Assembly: GCF_029227915.1 (NCBI RefSeq)
Contig: NC_079885.1
Coordinates: forward strand, 19,603,001 to 19,667,000
Source of the DNA: Hydractinia symbiolongicarpus
Taxonomy: Eukaryota; Cnidaria; Hydrozoa; Anthoathecata; Hydractiniidae
Length of the DNA: 64,000 bases
Reading direction: 5' to 3'
Part shown: piece after piece, positions 34,901 to 44,554 of the stretch
Numbering within the stretch: the first letter of the stretch is position 1
How the letters are laid out: every line of letters begins with the position of its first letter
The notes under the pieces: generated by a model
What the model was told of the DNA's origin: nothing
The model's input: the letters and a program-made list of their open reading frames with translations, nothing else
Database searches by the model: none
Position numbers and translations under genes: made by a program

Positions 34901-37900
34901 TAATAACATAGGAGTCATTTAAGCAATAAAACCAATCCAATCCATGATGTTTATGATGTTGCAGCAACCAATGAACTTCTTTTATACTTCCTAAGTTCAT
35001 ACTGAGTTTTATCGACATAGTCTCAGCCATTCTAGATTTATTTGAGGTGGTCATAAACAATTATAAACATAAATTAATTTGTCCATTGATAAAAATGTTT
35101 ACGCTATTTTGTAGCGCGATTGCCAAATCGTTTGAATGTTTTCTCGTTTCTATTTTGTCACTAAGATTCATTCCGTATTGGACCCCGCAGATAAAGCTAA
35201 AATACCGAACTCTTTTAGCCTGTAACGACTTTTATTTTTGTATGATTAGCTGCTTGGCACTGATAAGGTGAAGAATTGAGTATATATTTTTAATATAGAT
35301 TAGGCAAGGATGCTGATATTATAATACGTTTCGTATCAGACCCTCGGGTTCTCAGACATTTCTATGCTCAGCTGCTCAATTGATATGTTAGATTGTAAGC
35401 TCAATGTTTTCATTTCTTTAGGAAAATGTGGCAGAACTGCGAAAGCAAGAAAAGTAATTCAATCAACTTATTTTCCATCGACGAAAGAATTATTAGAATG
35501 TGGACAGAAAAAGGTTTTTAGAGAACTTACGTGCCGGCACTGGATTCCTGTTTGTGTGACACATAATGAGACACACCGTCGCAAAAGATCTCCGATGTGT
35601 CGAGAAACATGTGAAAAGCTAGTAAAAAATACACCTTGTGAAAAAGTGTTAAATTTCTTCGCCGAAATAAGAAAATTGTTCTCAATTTGCCCAGATTTTA
35701 TTTCCACTCTTGCAGTATCGAAACACATTTTAGATATAGAATCTTGTGAGGATTTACGATGGAAGAATACATCAGTTATAGAAAGTTGTCAAGCTGTAAC
35801 ATCAAGTAAGAACAAGAAAAACATAAAATTTGAAAGTTTGAGCAACACTGATAAAAAGCGTAGTTTAATTTTATACCGCATGTCAACGGAACATATCGTC
35901 ATTCTAAACCAAATTGCTTTAACTTCAGGCATTGGATCAAATAGTATTAACCCTATTTAGACCCTAGAGATTTTTGTTTTTTTAGGTTTTCGAGCGTTTG
36001 GCGACCAAAAATTGTTATTTGATTAAAAGCAAAATTGGACGGAATAAATAGTACAGCACATTAAAAAGGCGTATCAAGTTTTTCTGACTTTTTGTCCAAT
36101 TTGCGCCTGAAAAATAATTACTTAGAATGCCATTCAAAACCTTAAAAAATAACTAATTTCCATTTATTCAAACGAAAACTTTAATTTTAACAAAACATTT
36201 TTCTGATTATTAATTTGAGACACGAGTTTTAATCTTTATGTGATAGGAAGCTTCTATTCCAGTTTTCGTGACTAAAAAACCAACACAGAGGTAGTTATGA
36301 GCATAAAGAAAAATGCTCTGGCTTAAATAGGGTCAATTTACCACACGGAACTAAAATATTCACTCTCTTCCATATCTACGGTAATTCAAAGACTCCTGCA
36401 AAAAAGTACATCTAGCTCCATTTTTTTCTTCTTCCAACAATTTTAATTTCACCTTCAACTACAATTATATAGTAGTAGCATTTCTACAATTCGCATTCTA
36501 GGAAAGTATTAAGGTCCTCCAAAAAATAATATTGATATTACTGAACGATGAAAGATGTTATTTTAATCTCAGCACATCAATTAACATATTCGTGTTTTGG
36601 GGGGAGTGTGGCAACAAAATGTCTCGTCCTAGTGACGCACAATTTCAAAAGACCTAAGTTTCCTCAGCGTCAGTTTAATTTCTCTACAAAGTTAAACTCA
36701 AAGAGTCTACTCGTAACTGCTTTGGAGGTTGACTTTCCTGTTAAATCAAAAAATAAATGAAAACCAGTATGTAGAAAGTCAGAGTCATTAAGATGAAGAA
36801 GCTAAAACAGCAAACGAATGGAAAAAATAGATAAAAAAATAATCTGAAATAACTTTATAAATACATCAATAACTATTACAAATTTAGAATCCATCGAAAA
36901 TATCATAATTGGGCTTTAATTTTGCAAGTGTCTAAAAGATAAAGGATAAAACTCGTATCCCATTTCATCCCGCTTTTGGGGCGCTGGAAAGCACTTAAAA
37001 TACAACAGTTTGGTTCAACAAAATAATAGTCACTAACGTGCCTTTGAAGGTCCGTTGCTCTGCTAAATTTGAATGCCTTATTAGGACTTATCTCAAAACA
37101 ACTTGCATGATTTTCTTCTTACCTGCTTAAATCAAATTATCAATAATACACACAACTTTTTTTCATAGATGATGTATCTGTTAAGAAATATTCAACTTAC
37201 TGTTATCATGGTAACGGTTTATTTTATAATGGAAACGAAGATATTCCCGTAACCAGTAAAAAATGTTTGCCTTGGAATATCAATCCTTATTTGAACAAAG
37301 AATTATATCCAACTTTAAAAGAAAACCATTGCAGAAATCCTCAAGGTTTTAGACTTAAACCATGGTGTTATACAGATACTGTCGGTTTCGCTTGGGAATA
37401 CTGTAACGTTAAGAAATGCAAAACAACAAGTATGTGTTTACACATTTTTTTGTATTCTGTATATCATGTTTATTAAAAAAGACTGCAAGTTGATGATCGT
37501 AAATGTTCGATTGCATACGATCACTGTGTAGAAATTAAAAAATACACATTTTAAAAAAGTATTTATTCCCAACTTAAACTGTAAACTATTCGTCAGCAAG
37601 TTGATATCAATAAAGTATGGTACCTTTCCTATTTCGAACGAAATGTTTTAGCACTAACTGGGATCCGGCTGATGTTAATAGTAATAGGATTAGTATAATT
37701 TTATTCCAATAGGTATACTTACTGATATTTAAGGATGTGCTAAAATTTTACCTACCTCAAGTCAGTGATATAGCTAGCTAAAACATGGGTGATATTAGCA
37801 TTCACCACTGGACAGTCAATTAGAGTTTCATATTTGATTAGAACAAGCAATGATAAGCTCAGTTCTAATTCTTGGCCACATCATTTTTCCAAATAAAAAA

Positions 37901-40900
37901 ACATGCGCAGTATTATATCTTCATTTTTTTCTCAGTTCTTTTCTCACAAAGATTTCACCGCCCTCCGTTAAAATTCACGAATTTTGGGGTCAGCATGTAT
38001 AGCTATTACCTAATATTTTTGACAAATTTTGTTTCATTAGTCGAATACCAGCTAATATAATTACTGTCCTGCCAAGTTTCTATACATTTCCCTGATTAGA
38101 GTTTTTAGGTGTCCCTTAATCGTGTAATTAAATGTTGAAGGGAAAGGATGTATATGGGTGGCCTTTTGCTAAGGCCCTTCATTACTTCTTAAATCATGTT
38201 TAATACCTCTAATCGATTGGCCAATCAACTAGCTTTAAAGTTAAATACCAACCAGAACACTTATTAGATCACATGCAATACTTCCGGGTACTGTGGTTGC
38301 CACTATTCTTTTACTTATACACCGGTAATGTTATCTTGTTTGTTATTTACTATTCCTTTTCGCTTTCTTCTTAGCGGCAAGGCACAGTTTTATGCAGAGG
38401 TACAAGTGGTATTTAGTGATATTTTTAGCACTGCTTGTTTTGGGTCTTTCCGCTGTGCTGGTTGTTCGACGTCGCATTCGCTTTAGAAATGAAGAAGGTA
38501 AGTAAAAGTTCATTAATAAAGGATTACAACCATGTGCTTCTCATACTGCAAGTATTGATTACTTCATTAGTGTATAAACTTTGCATATTAAAAGGTTAAA
38601 TAAATTCTCGAAAAAAAGTCTTACCATGGACGGGTCATTGATGATATCAGAATATGTGCCATTAACAGTTAGCTTCCCTAATTTTCCACAGTCATTCTAT
38701 TTTTTACTCTTTTTTTCGGACTTTTTAATTTGCTTTAAAAAAAACAAAAAACAAAAAAACAGAACTTTTGGGAAAGAATGAAGTGTACTAAATTGTGTCT
38801 GATTCATTACAGTATTTTTAAGGAGTGGAATGAACCTATTCAACAAAAAGAAATTCCTACGTTTGTGCTATACTTACTCTTAATCTTTCTACCGACAATG
38901 AGTGTGGAGATGCAATTACATGGATTTTAATACTTTCTCTCCAACTCTCGTTTACTAATAACTTTTACACCGACACAATATGGCGTTTACAAAATAAGTA
39001 TCGATTATACCAGTTGTAAAAGCTTTCATTAGCACCGAATGTACTTGAGGAGACAATACAAAACGAAAGTCATGTGCATACGTTGAAAAAGACAAGTAGT
39101 AATCTGGGCAAAAACTGGGACTGGCGCATTCAAAACACTATTTATTATGCCTAGGCAAGTTTAACGGTCGCAATTCTAAGCTAAGAACGACATCGCAATA
39201 TATCCCCTCACCACTCTCAAAATTAATTAATAGATCACTGGCATAAACTGTGCTGCGTCTACTGTACTGCTTCAAATTTTTAGAGTGGTCAATTTCCACG
39301 TAGTGTTCACAATATGGAACCCTTGTCTGTATCCCTTATCTTTCTGACTTTATCATTCAGTTCCTTTCCACACATTTTTAATCTTCCTTTAATGTTTAAC
39401 TATGCCGGCTTTTTTTAAGTTTCCCAGAGTATTACAGCTAACTATATATCTCTAACCCATTTTTGATCGCAAGGCAAAAGTTCCTGTCAACACCAAGTTG
39501 TTTATACCAGAATCCAAGTCGTCTTTTTAATGCATTTAAGTGGTTTTTAGCCTTACTTTGTTTTAAATCTTTCGAAGGAAGAGATTTGGCTTAACCATGA
39601 TTATTTTTAAAGCGACATTTTTCAAAGGAGAACCCTATTAATCAAGCCTTTAATAAACGAGAAATTTCATAAATATATTGCTTACCTGACCTGTTGGTAA
39701 AAGAAGTGAGTTCTTCCTCCAATACACTGTCCTCTCATAAGCAAAGTTTATGGGCTTTTCAAAAACTTTTCTTATCAAAATCACCCCATTGATATAATAT
39801 ATTTTCTTTATTTTTGGCAGCGGTGGTTTGCTGACATATACATTCTGACCGCAAGTCATCGTCGATTAAGTCTTTAGTTACAACTTTATTGTTGTTTTTT
39901 TAATCCTTTTTTTGTACTAACGTACGTGTACAAAATTTACACGGGTCATTACTTTCTATATTCATTGTAGACAAGGGAAAGATTTCGGTCTCGATTTTAA
40001 AGAGGGGATGTACATAGAATTCATCGACGGTCAAATGTTATGACTAGGAAACTTGACACAGTAAATGATCACAATAGAAGTGATTTCACGCCAGAAGATT
40101 AATTATTCTTTCCATTTTTATCTGCTTATATTGTATTTTTCACGTAAGTGATTAGATCATAAGATTAGTTTTTTCACTAACATGTATGGTGAAAATGTCA
40201 TAAGGTAAAAAAAAGTATTATTTTTTTGACATTTTGAAACCACTACACTATGCGCCGCAATAAGTTAGGTTAACTCAGATATTTATCATAGCACATTCGT
40301 ATTTTTTATTCTCAAGTGATATTGTTTCACCCCGAACGGACCTACGATCATGACGAACAAGTATAATCCGTGTAAGTCATATAATGCATATCCATGTAAG
40401 TCATATCTGAGTTCATCAATAACATATTGCCACATGAAGTGTAGTGGTTTCCATTTCTGGGGACCGCGGATCGAATCCCGCTCATTGCTAGGCATCATGT
40501 TAGTGATGAGCAAAGTAGCTCTTCTTCAAGACGATATACACGGATTATACTTGCCCGTCATGATCGGAGGTCTGATCGGGGTAAAACATTCTCTGTTGAT
40601 AGTGGAAAATACGGATGTGCTATGATAAAAATTCAGCTAATTGGCCGATTTGATAGGAACAGTTACTCTCGGCTACGCTCAAGCTTTTGTGCAAGAGAAG
40701 CCTACATGCGTGCATCCTGAAATTGAGTTTAGTCAACGAGATATCTACAAATAACATAAATAAATTTTTTTGTTGTTGTTTTTAGAAACACCGTTAGAAC
40801 CCTACGCCAGTTGCGAAGCTTTGAATTCGGAACACATTCGGAAAGCGAAACTGTTTGCTTTACCATCTCGTTTATTAAATGAAACGAACTACTCCGCCAC

Positions 40901-40919
40901 AGATACAACTCATCCATAG
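22994..40919 (+). CDS. ROR-like Frizzled-CRD/kringle single-pass protein lacking a kinase
   Basis: Seven exons join in perfect phase: 22994-23069, 29864-29897, 30272-30459, 35422-35805, 37169-37429, 38375-38497, 40786-40919. They total 1200 bp (399 aa). Exon 1 encodes a signal peptide (MFSRAVCYLFVFVIWNCKG). Exons 3-4 give a cysteine-rich Frizzled-type domain in the ROR arrangement (CIEFFNNTYV and MCRETCEKL are the closest matches to ROR). Exon 5 is a kringle with six cysteines (CYHGNG, CLPW, HCRNPQG, PWCYT, EYC, KKC). Exon 6 is a TM helix (WYLVIFLALLVLGLSAVLVV followed by RRR). The last exon gives a tail of about 50 residues ending at TAG. CRD plus kringle plus TM is the ROR/MuSK order, but there is no Ig domain and no kinase. 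Likely a Wnt-binding receptor without catalytic output (inference). Confidence 0.9.
23300..23345. repeat. Fragment of an interspersed repeat
   Basis: CCAACCTCGTTCCCAGGGC resembles the end of a repeat widespread in marine invertebrate genomes. Recalled, not verified; boundaries unknown. Confidence 0.35.
24186..26356 (-). CDS. Transposon-associated protein with protease-like core and PHD finger
   Basis: Seven exons read in phase: 26098-26356, 25827-25994, 25583-25737, 25350-25478, 25202-25270, 24704-25114, 24186-24553, ending TGA. The N-terminus is uncertain; an upstream exon is needed. Exons 1-3 contain STCDSPFC, SWYPCCNG and WNAQHYTAMALYNDTWHLYDG. The last block resembles the His-containing part of ubiquitin-specific proteases or related cysteine peptidases (weak call). 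Exon 6 ends in a PHD-type zinc finger: CGIC, CIACDRC, MWNHFRC, NWFCTIC. The C-terminal 120 residues were not recognised. The gene lies antisense in intron 1 of the ROR-like gene, next to integrase fragments, and probably belongs to a mobile element. Intact frames across six junctions argue it is recent or selected. Confidence 0.65.
26504..26917 (-). CDS. Integrase C-terminal (KRBA2-like) exon
   Basis: The ORF reads SRKAYFVVGDNVSVRIPP, then VVIEVTGEKMKYYKL and GVLNCTYRAGDLE. This is the small barrel-like tail that follows the integrase core in KRBA2-like proteins. A donor GTAAAA follows at 26503. It is phase 2 and does not fit the first exon of the PHD gene directly, so the two may not be one protein. 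Confidence 0.55.
   Translation of the reverse strand: MLLATMDRHKKVRQPASKNIKCAQNIMKVRFEKKHKSRKAYFVVGDNVSVRIPPKDRTSIDLLRLPCVVIEVTGEKMKYYKLLSEFGVLNCTYRAGDLEKYEGHFDINVEEAENKCISLRSASIMTNSRNITKTASR
26982..27190 (-). pseudogene. DDE integrase core fragment (KRBA2-like)
   Basis: Reads IFCYFGPPSIFHSDNGREFV and GRPRHPQSQGMVEQ. It holds the second Asp (SDNGREF) and the Glu (MVEQ) of the retroviral-type integrase core, in the KRBA2/Ginger-related style. The first Asp region is missing, and a stop follows shortly after the Glu, so this fragment alone is not functional. A tandem-repeat block begins just beyond it. Confidence 0.65.
27350..27890. repeat. About 160-bp tandem repeat, 3.3 copies
   Basis: Units begin with CTGTTTTTTTACTGTGTCC at about 27352, 27513, 27673 and 27838, and contain GCCCAATCTTAGGAC. 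The first three are nearly identical; the last is partial. Probably an expanded subterminal region of the surrounding transposon. Confidence 0.9.
28386..28877 (-). pseudogene. Tyrosine recombinase (Crypton/DIRS-type) fragment
   Basis: The complement of 28677-28877 reads LKDHIYKVETFIALS and IQRVQTLSLL, the region with the first catalytic Arg. The complement of 28386-28660 reads TIVSYSADENLYAVNTV and TAHITRRTAG, the HxxR box. The two pieces are in different frames with a stop between, and the final Tyr region was not found, so it is decayed. Confidence 0.65.
30019..30042. repeat. Short palindrome
   Basis: CACCTTAAAGAACTTTAAGGTG forms a near-perfect hairpin in intron 2 of the ROR-like gene. Function unknown. 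Confidence 0.5.
31798..32607 (+). mobile_element. Inverted-repeat-bounded segment carrying a recombinase 3' end
   Basis: TTATTACCCCACTG (31798-31811) and its exact complement (32594-32607) bound an 810-bp segment that interrupts the Helitron-like array. It contains the tyrosine recombinase C-terminal ORF. A hairpin GGTCTATA...TATAGACC lies just outside, at about 32664-32687. Confidence 0.6.
31964..32407 (+). CDS. Crypton-type tyrosine recombinase, C-terminal part
   Basis: The frame is open from about 31955. It reads REDTWYLKTPLG, then NHSVRKTSIGKLLDANVPE, VAQHSGHK and SLRNYKSAS. It therefore holds the HxxR, the second His and the nucleophilic Tyr of a tyrosine recombinase in the style of animal Cryptons. 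The tail ends with FNNCTFNFNTN and a basic stretch KRQRIEF. Stops lie just upstream, so the N-terminal half, including the first catalytic Arg, is missing. Translation by itself would be inactive. Confidence 0.7.
   Translation, partial: KIDYTREDTWYLKTPLGKNKIGEFLSSKKHGLTGRKVANHSVRKTSIGKLLDANVPEVYVAQHSGHKNIDSLRNYKSASTTHRYKMSNILSSNNNQLDVHNQSTALNTSSSTQSSTLSSFFSGGNFNNCTFNFNTNTPPAKRQRIEF
34192..35421. other. Intron 3 remainder of the ROR-like gene
   Basis: AT-rich intronic sequence after the Helitron-like array. A few short ORFs but no recognised feature. Confidence 0.5.
35951..36332. mobile_element. piggyBac-like MITE, second copy type
   Basis: The ends are CCCTATTTAGACC at left and the complement of CCCTATTTAAGCC at right. 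TTAA flanks the left end (35947-35950) and TCAA the right (36333-36336), so the target duplication is slightly decayed. It lies in intron 4 of the ROR-like gene and its ends resemble those of the element at 16125. Confidence 0.7.
40281..40629. mobile_element. Foldback MITE with about 95-bp inverted repeats and tRNA-like core
   Basis: The left arm begins at TTATCATAGCACATTCG and the right arm is its complement, ending at TGCTATGATAAA. The arms stay alike through GATCATGACG and AAGTATAATCCGTGTA. Between them, GTGTAGTGGTTTCC followed by GGATCGAATCCC resembles a tRNA-derived A box/B box pair, as in SINEs. It is in the last intron of the ROR-like gene. Confidence 0.7.
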
Positions 40920-41058
40920 CAAAAATTTAAAAGATATTTATAGTCATTGAGGCACTGGGTGTTTATTTTTCAGAAATTATCATGAGCGTGGGGCTTATTG
41001 AAAGGGTCGAGTTATTAGACGTGGGGCTTAATAAATTGTCAATTTGCAAGGCATTTAA

Positions 41059-42124
41059 GGATACGGTAACCCCCTTCAGTGTCATTTTTTTTTTAAATAA
41101 ATATTTTTTTTAATTTTGATTCTTTGGCATAATTTCCTGATATTTTTTAAAAAAGAATCAAAAATATTTATTGTTGAGAGTAATAAAATGAAGAAAAATC
41201 TTCTTTATCTTTTAGTGTTTTCAATAGTGTGCTCAAAGTTTAAAATTCCTTAAATATATTTAATCTTTATAATAATTAAAGAGAGTTATGCAGAACGAAT
41301 AAAAATTGCATCCCTACATATAACATAGGAAACATTTACACTTTAATAATTTATAAAAATATATTATTATTTATCATCTATACCTTTTTAATAATTTTTT
41401 TTATTTTTCTCGTTTTTATCCTGTTATGTTATGTTATCCTGGTGTCTGTTTAACAATAACTAGACCCAAAATTCTGTGAAAACACTTTGCCTTTAATTTT
41501 AAATAAAATATTCATCATTTATTAATTATTTATAACTTTAAGTGGGTGTAACCACGATTCTTGCAGGTAAAAGCAAAGGTCTTTGATTTGCTTTTTCTCG
41601 AAATAAAATTTTTAGTCGTAACGGTATATGTTTTTGTCGAACACTCCCCTCCATCTTGTCGAAATTGTACGAAAACAAGTTTGTTGCGACAATTATATCT
41701 TTGGCTACAAAACTTTGCTTTTTTAACGCAGAAAGTGAGGAAATATCGAGTTATTGATCTATCATGCTTAAAAATAGATAAATCTGTCATAAAACAGCTA
41801 TTGTGACACAAAATATGCTATGTTTTTGGAACCACGTGATGTTTTGAGTAAAAAAGCAAAGTTTTTTAAAGCTGAATAAGAGCTTCGCAATGATATTTCT
41901 TTCAATGAACAAAAATTTTATTGAGGGGAGTGTTCGACAAAATGAAGTGGAAGGGTGAATTTTTTTATATAACTTTTTTTCTACTTTTATGAAAATATTT
42001 TATCATCATTCTAGAGATAATTTATTTGGCTTTCAGAATATATATATTTGCTAGGGTTAATATAGCGAACAGAGGGGATATTTTAAATAAACTAAGTATG
42101 TGTCTCAGGGGGAGTACCGTATCC
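41059..42124. mobile_element. TTAA-flanked element with GGATACGGTA ends
   Basis: GGATACGGTA (41059-41068) is mirrored at 42115-42124, and TTAA lies outside both (41055-41058 and 42125-42128). Inside, a second perfect 20-bp inverted repeat occurs at 41632-41651 and 41923-41942 (TTTTGTCGAACACTCCCCTC). TTAA duplication with purine-starting ends suggests Kolobok-like; piggyBac is less likely. No transposase is encoded. Confidence 0.75.
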
Positions 42125-42128
42125 TTAA

Positions 42129-44554
42129 ATACGTTTTCAATGTCAAAAACAATAACTTACTAAAAATGTTTATATATTGAATGGAAAATTCAAAACACAA
42201 TTAGATCCAAAGTGGATCTAATATTTTTTAATTAAAATGTTTTTCGGTCAGTAGCTGGGGTGTTTTTTAAGGTGGCGGTTTATTTGTCATAAATCTTTTA
42301 CAGAGGGTTAATTTATTAGAGGAGGGCGTGTTGGAAGGAAGAGGTTTAATTTAAAGCAGTCGTACATCGATGGTTAGATTGTGTAGACATGAAGTAATTA
42401 TAATACTTGGTAGTGTAAATCTTTATAACTTTCTTAAATGTATTTCGTTTACGAGAAAATTTTATTCGTTCTTTGTAAGATAGGAAACAAGACATGAAAA
42501 TTTAATTACTTCCTCTGCCCGTCCGCCTGTCTCTTTGCCTGCTCTTCCGCCTACCTTGTTTATCATATATTGTTAGCCAAAATGTATTTTACTTTTTGAA
42601 ATTTAGAAAAAGAAGATTTCTCTACAGATGTCAAACGATATAAGAACTTTTAATTTAGAAAGGCACAATGAATTTATCATAAATTTACCTGTTGGCGTAT
42701 TAAAAAATATGATCTGGAAAGTTGTGTTAAGATCCATAATGTATTTTTAACCAGTTAAGAACACAGTTTTTTACTTTCTTGCATAAACAAAAGACTTGCG
42801 GAAAAAAAATTCACCCGAAATATAATGAAAGCCGCGTGGTTAATCCATTTTATATGTTATTGCCTGTCTTAGCCTTGGAAGAAACATTTATTTCCCAGAC
42901 AACCACCCACGACATATCGACACGCAATAATAACGAATGCTTCAAATGGTGGTATTTTAATTGGTATTTCTAACGTGCGCTTTTTTTAGGATTATGTTGA
43001 TAGTATGTACATTAGAGGATGTATTTATTAAAAAACCGCACAAAAATGTCTTATATTTTAAATTTAAAGAAAAAAATTAAAGAGAAGTACTGTGAACTTT
43101 TGTTTAACGAAATGATTGTTCTGACTCTATAGCTTTGCGTCAAACATTGAAAAGAAAAATGATAAAATTTAAACAATATGTTAACGAAGAATGTATTACG
43201 CCCCTTTGCTGAATTTTTAGCGCGATTATCAAAGCTTATTTGTATATTGTCACACTTTTATTTCGTATTTGACAATGTACGTTCAGCTAAAAATACAATA
43301 TATTTTATCCTGCACGGGCCTTTTATTAAATTTTTAGCGGATGTGTGTCTTGACCTATATCGCAATCATCTGTGTGTTCAAATACGCATTATATATTTTT
43401 AAATGTCAAAGAATCTTATGTATTTCACAACCATTATGGCTCCCTATTACTGCTTTTTTTCATCATACCATTTTCTTGAAATATTCAATAAGAGCAGGCA
43501 GACAAAAGACAGGCAGAATCATCAGCTCTGGAAAAGTATTCTTTCTCACTATTATTAATCTTACTAAAATATAGGGTTAAAAAACACAAAATTACTTACC
43601 TGATGGTTCTCGGCGATCAAATAACAAAAGTTTCTGTTTATTAGTTAAACCGTTATTGTGAGAAGGCTGTTTTATAAATAATAATCAAGCGTCGCAAAGT
43701 AGGTATATAGGTACGGCAAGATGTGTAGCACGATTTACCTGTAGCTACATAAGCGCTCAATCTGACATTCAACATCGGGTCACTTATATTATAATACCTA
43801 TTGTCCGTTGATGCAAAGATGGTGACTGCAGGTAAAGATCGTGTTATCACGATTATATGATTCTTTAGAAGCTCCAAAACAGTGACTTCAATACTTTTAA
43901 TGAGAGAGACTTCATTTGTAAAATTTTAAATAATTTTGGTTATTAAGTTAAACTATACTGTAATGGAAATTAAAAAATCTTTACGTATAAAATACTTACA
44001 AAAACGACTAGGTGTTAATTTGAATGTGAAAACATCAACACCCACCCTATAAACTTTGCATTAAAAAAAAGTGGATTTCTTCTCACATTCTTTTTTTATT
44101 TAATAAATTTACAAAAGTTAAAATAAATTGAAATTAGAGATATAAACACTATGACAAAAACAAAATATGGTAGAACAAACAAGATATAAGTACACACATT
44201 AGTCAGACAAAAGATGTTAAGTGATGCGATGGATGGAATATGGCGTAAATGACAGAAAGTATAAAAGAAAAAGAGTGAACGGTTCAACACATGCACGAAA
44301 AAAAAATTAATGGAGAGAAAAACAGCAAATAATTAAAAAAGGTTAAAATAAAAATAAAATATAAGAAGGTAAAAATATTTACATAAGTATACCACAAAAA
44401 TGTTTTTTGCTGGCTATAAAAACATTTATTTTTATTATCCTTGTATAATTTTGGATAATTCATTGTTCGCCTTCACTTGTACACTAAGAGTTGCCTCCAT
44501 GTTGTCATGCTTACACCGTGGCTACATGTGCCATGTAGCACTTTGTTGGTTCGA
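42129..44554. other. Intergenic between convergent ROR-like and SLC7 genes
   Basis: 3' UTRs of both convergent genes are expected here. No recognisable gene or repeat with clear ends was seen. Confidence 0.6.

Noticed and set aside
35364-35960. 198-codon ORF taken as a single-exon gene
   Set aside because: The middle is exon 4 of the ROR-like gene. The parts before 35422 and after 35805 are intron, shown by AG and GTAAGA borders and by phase agreement with neighbouring exons.
40435-40500. Functional tRNA gene
   Set aside because: Only A- and B-box-like motifs are present; no cloverleaf with acceptor stem could be folded by eye.
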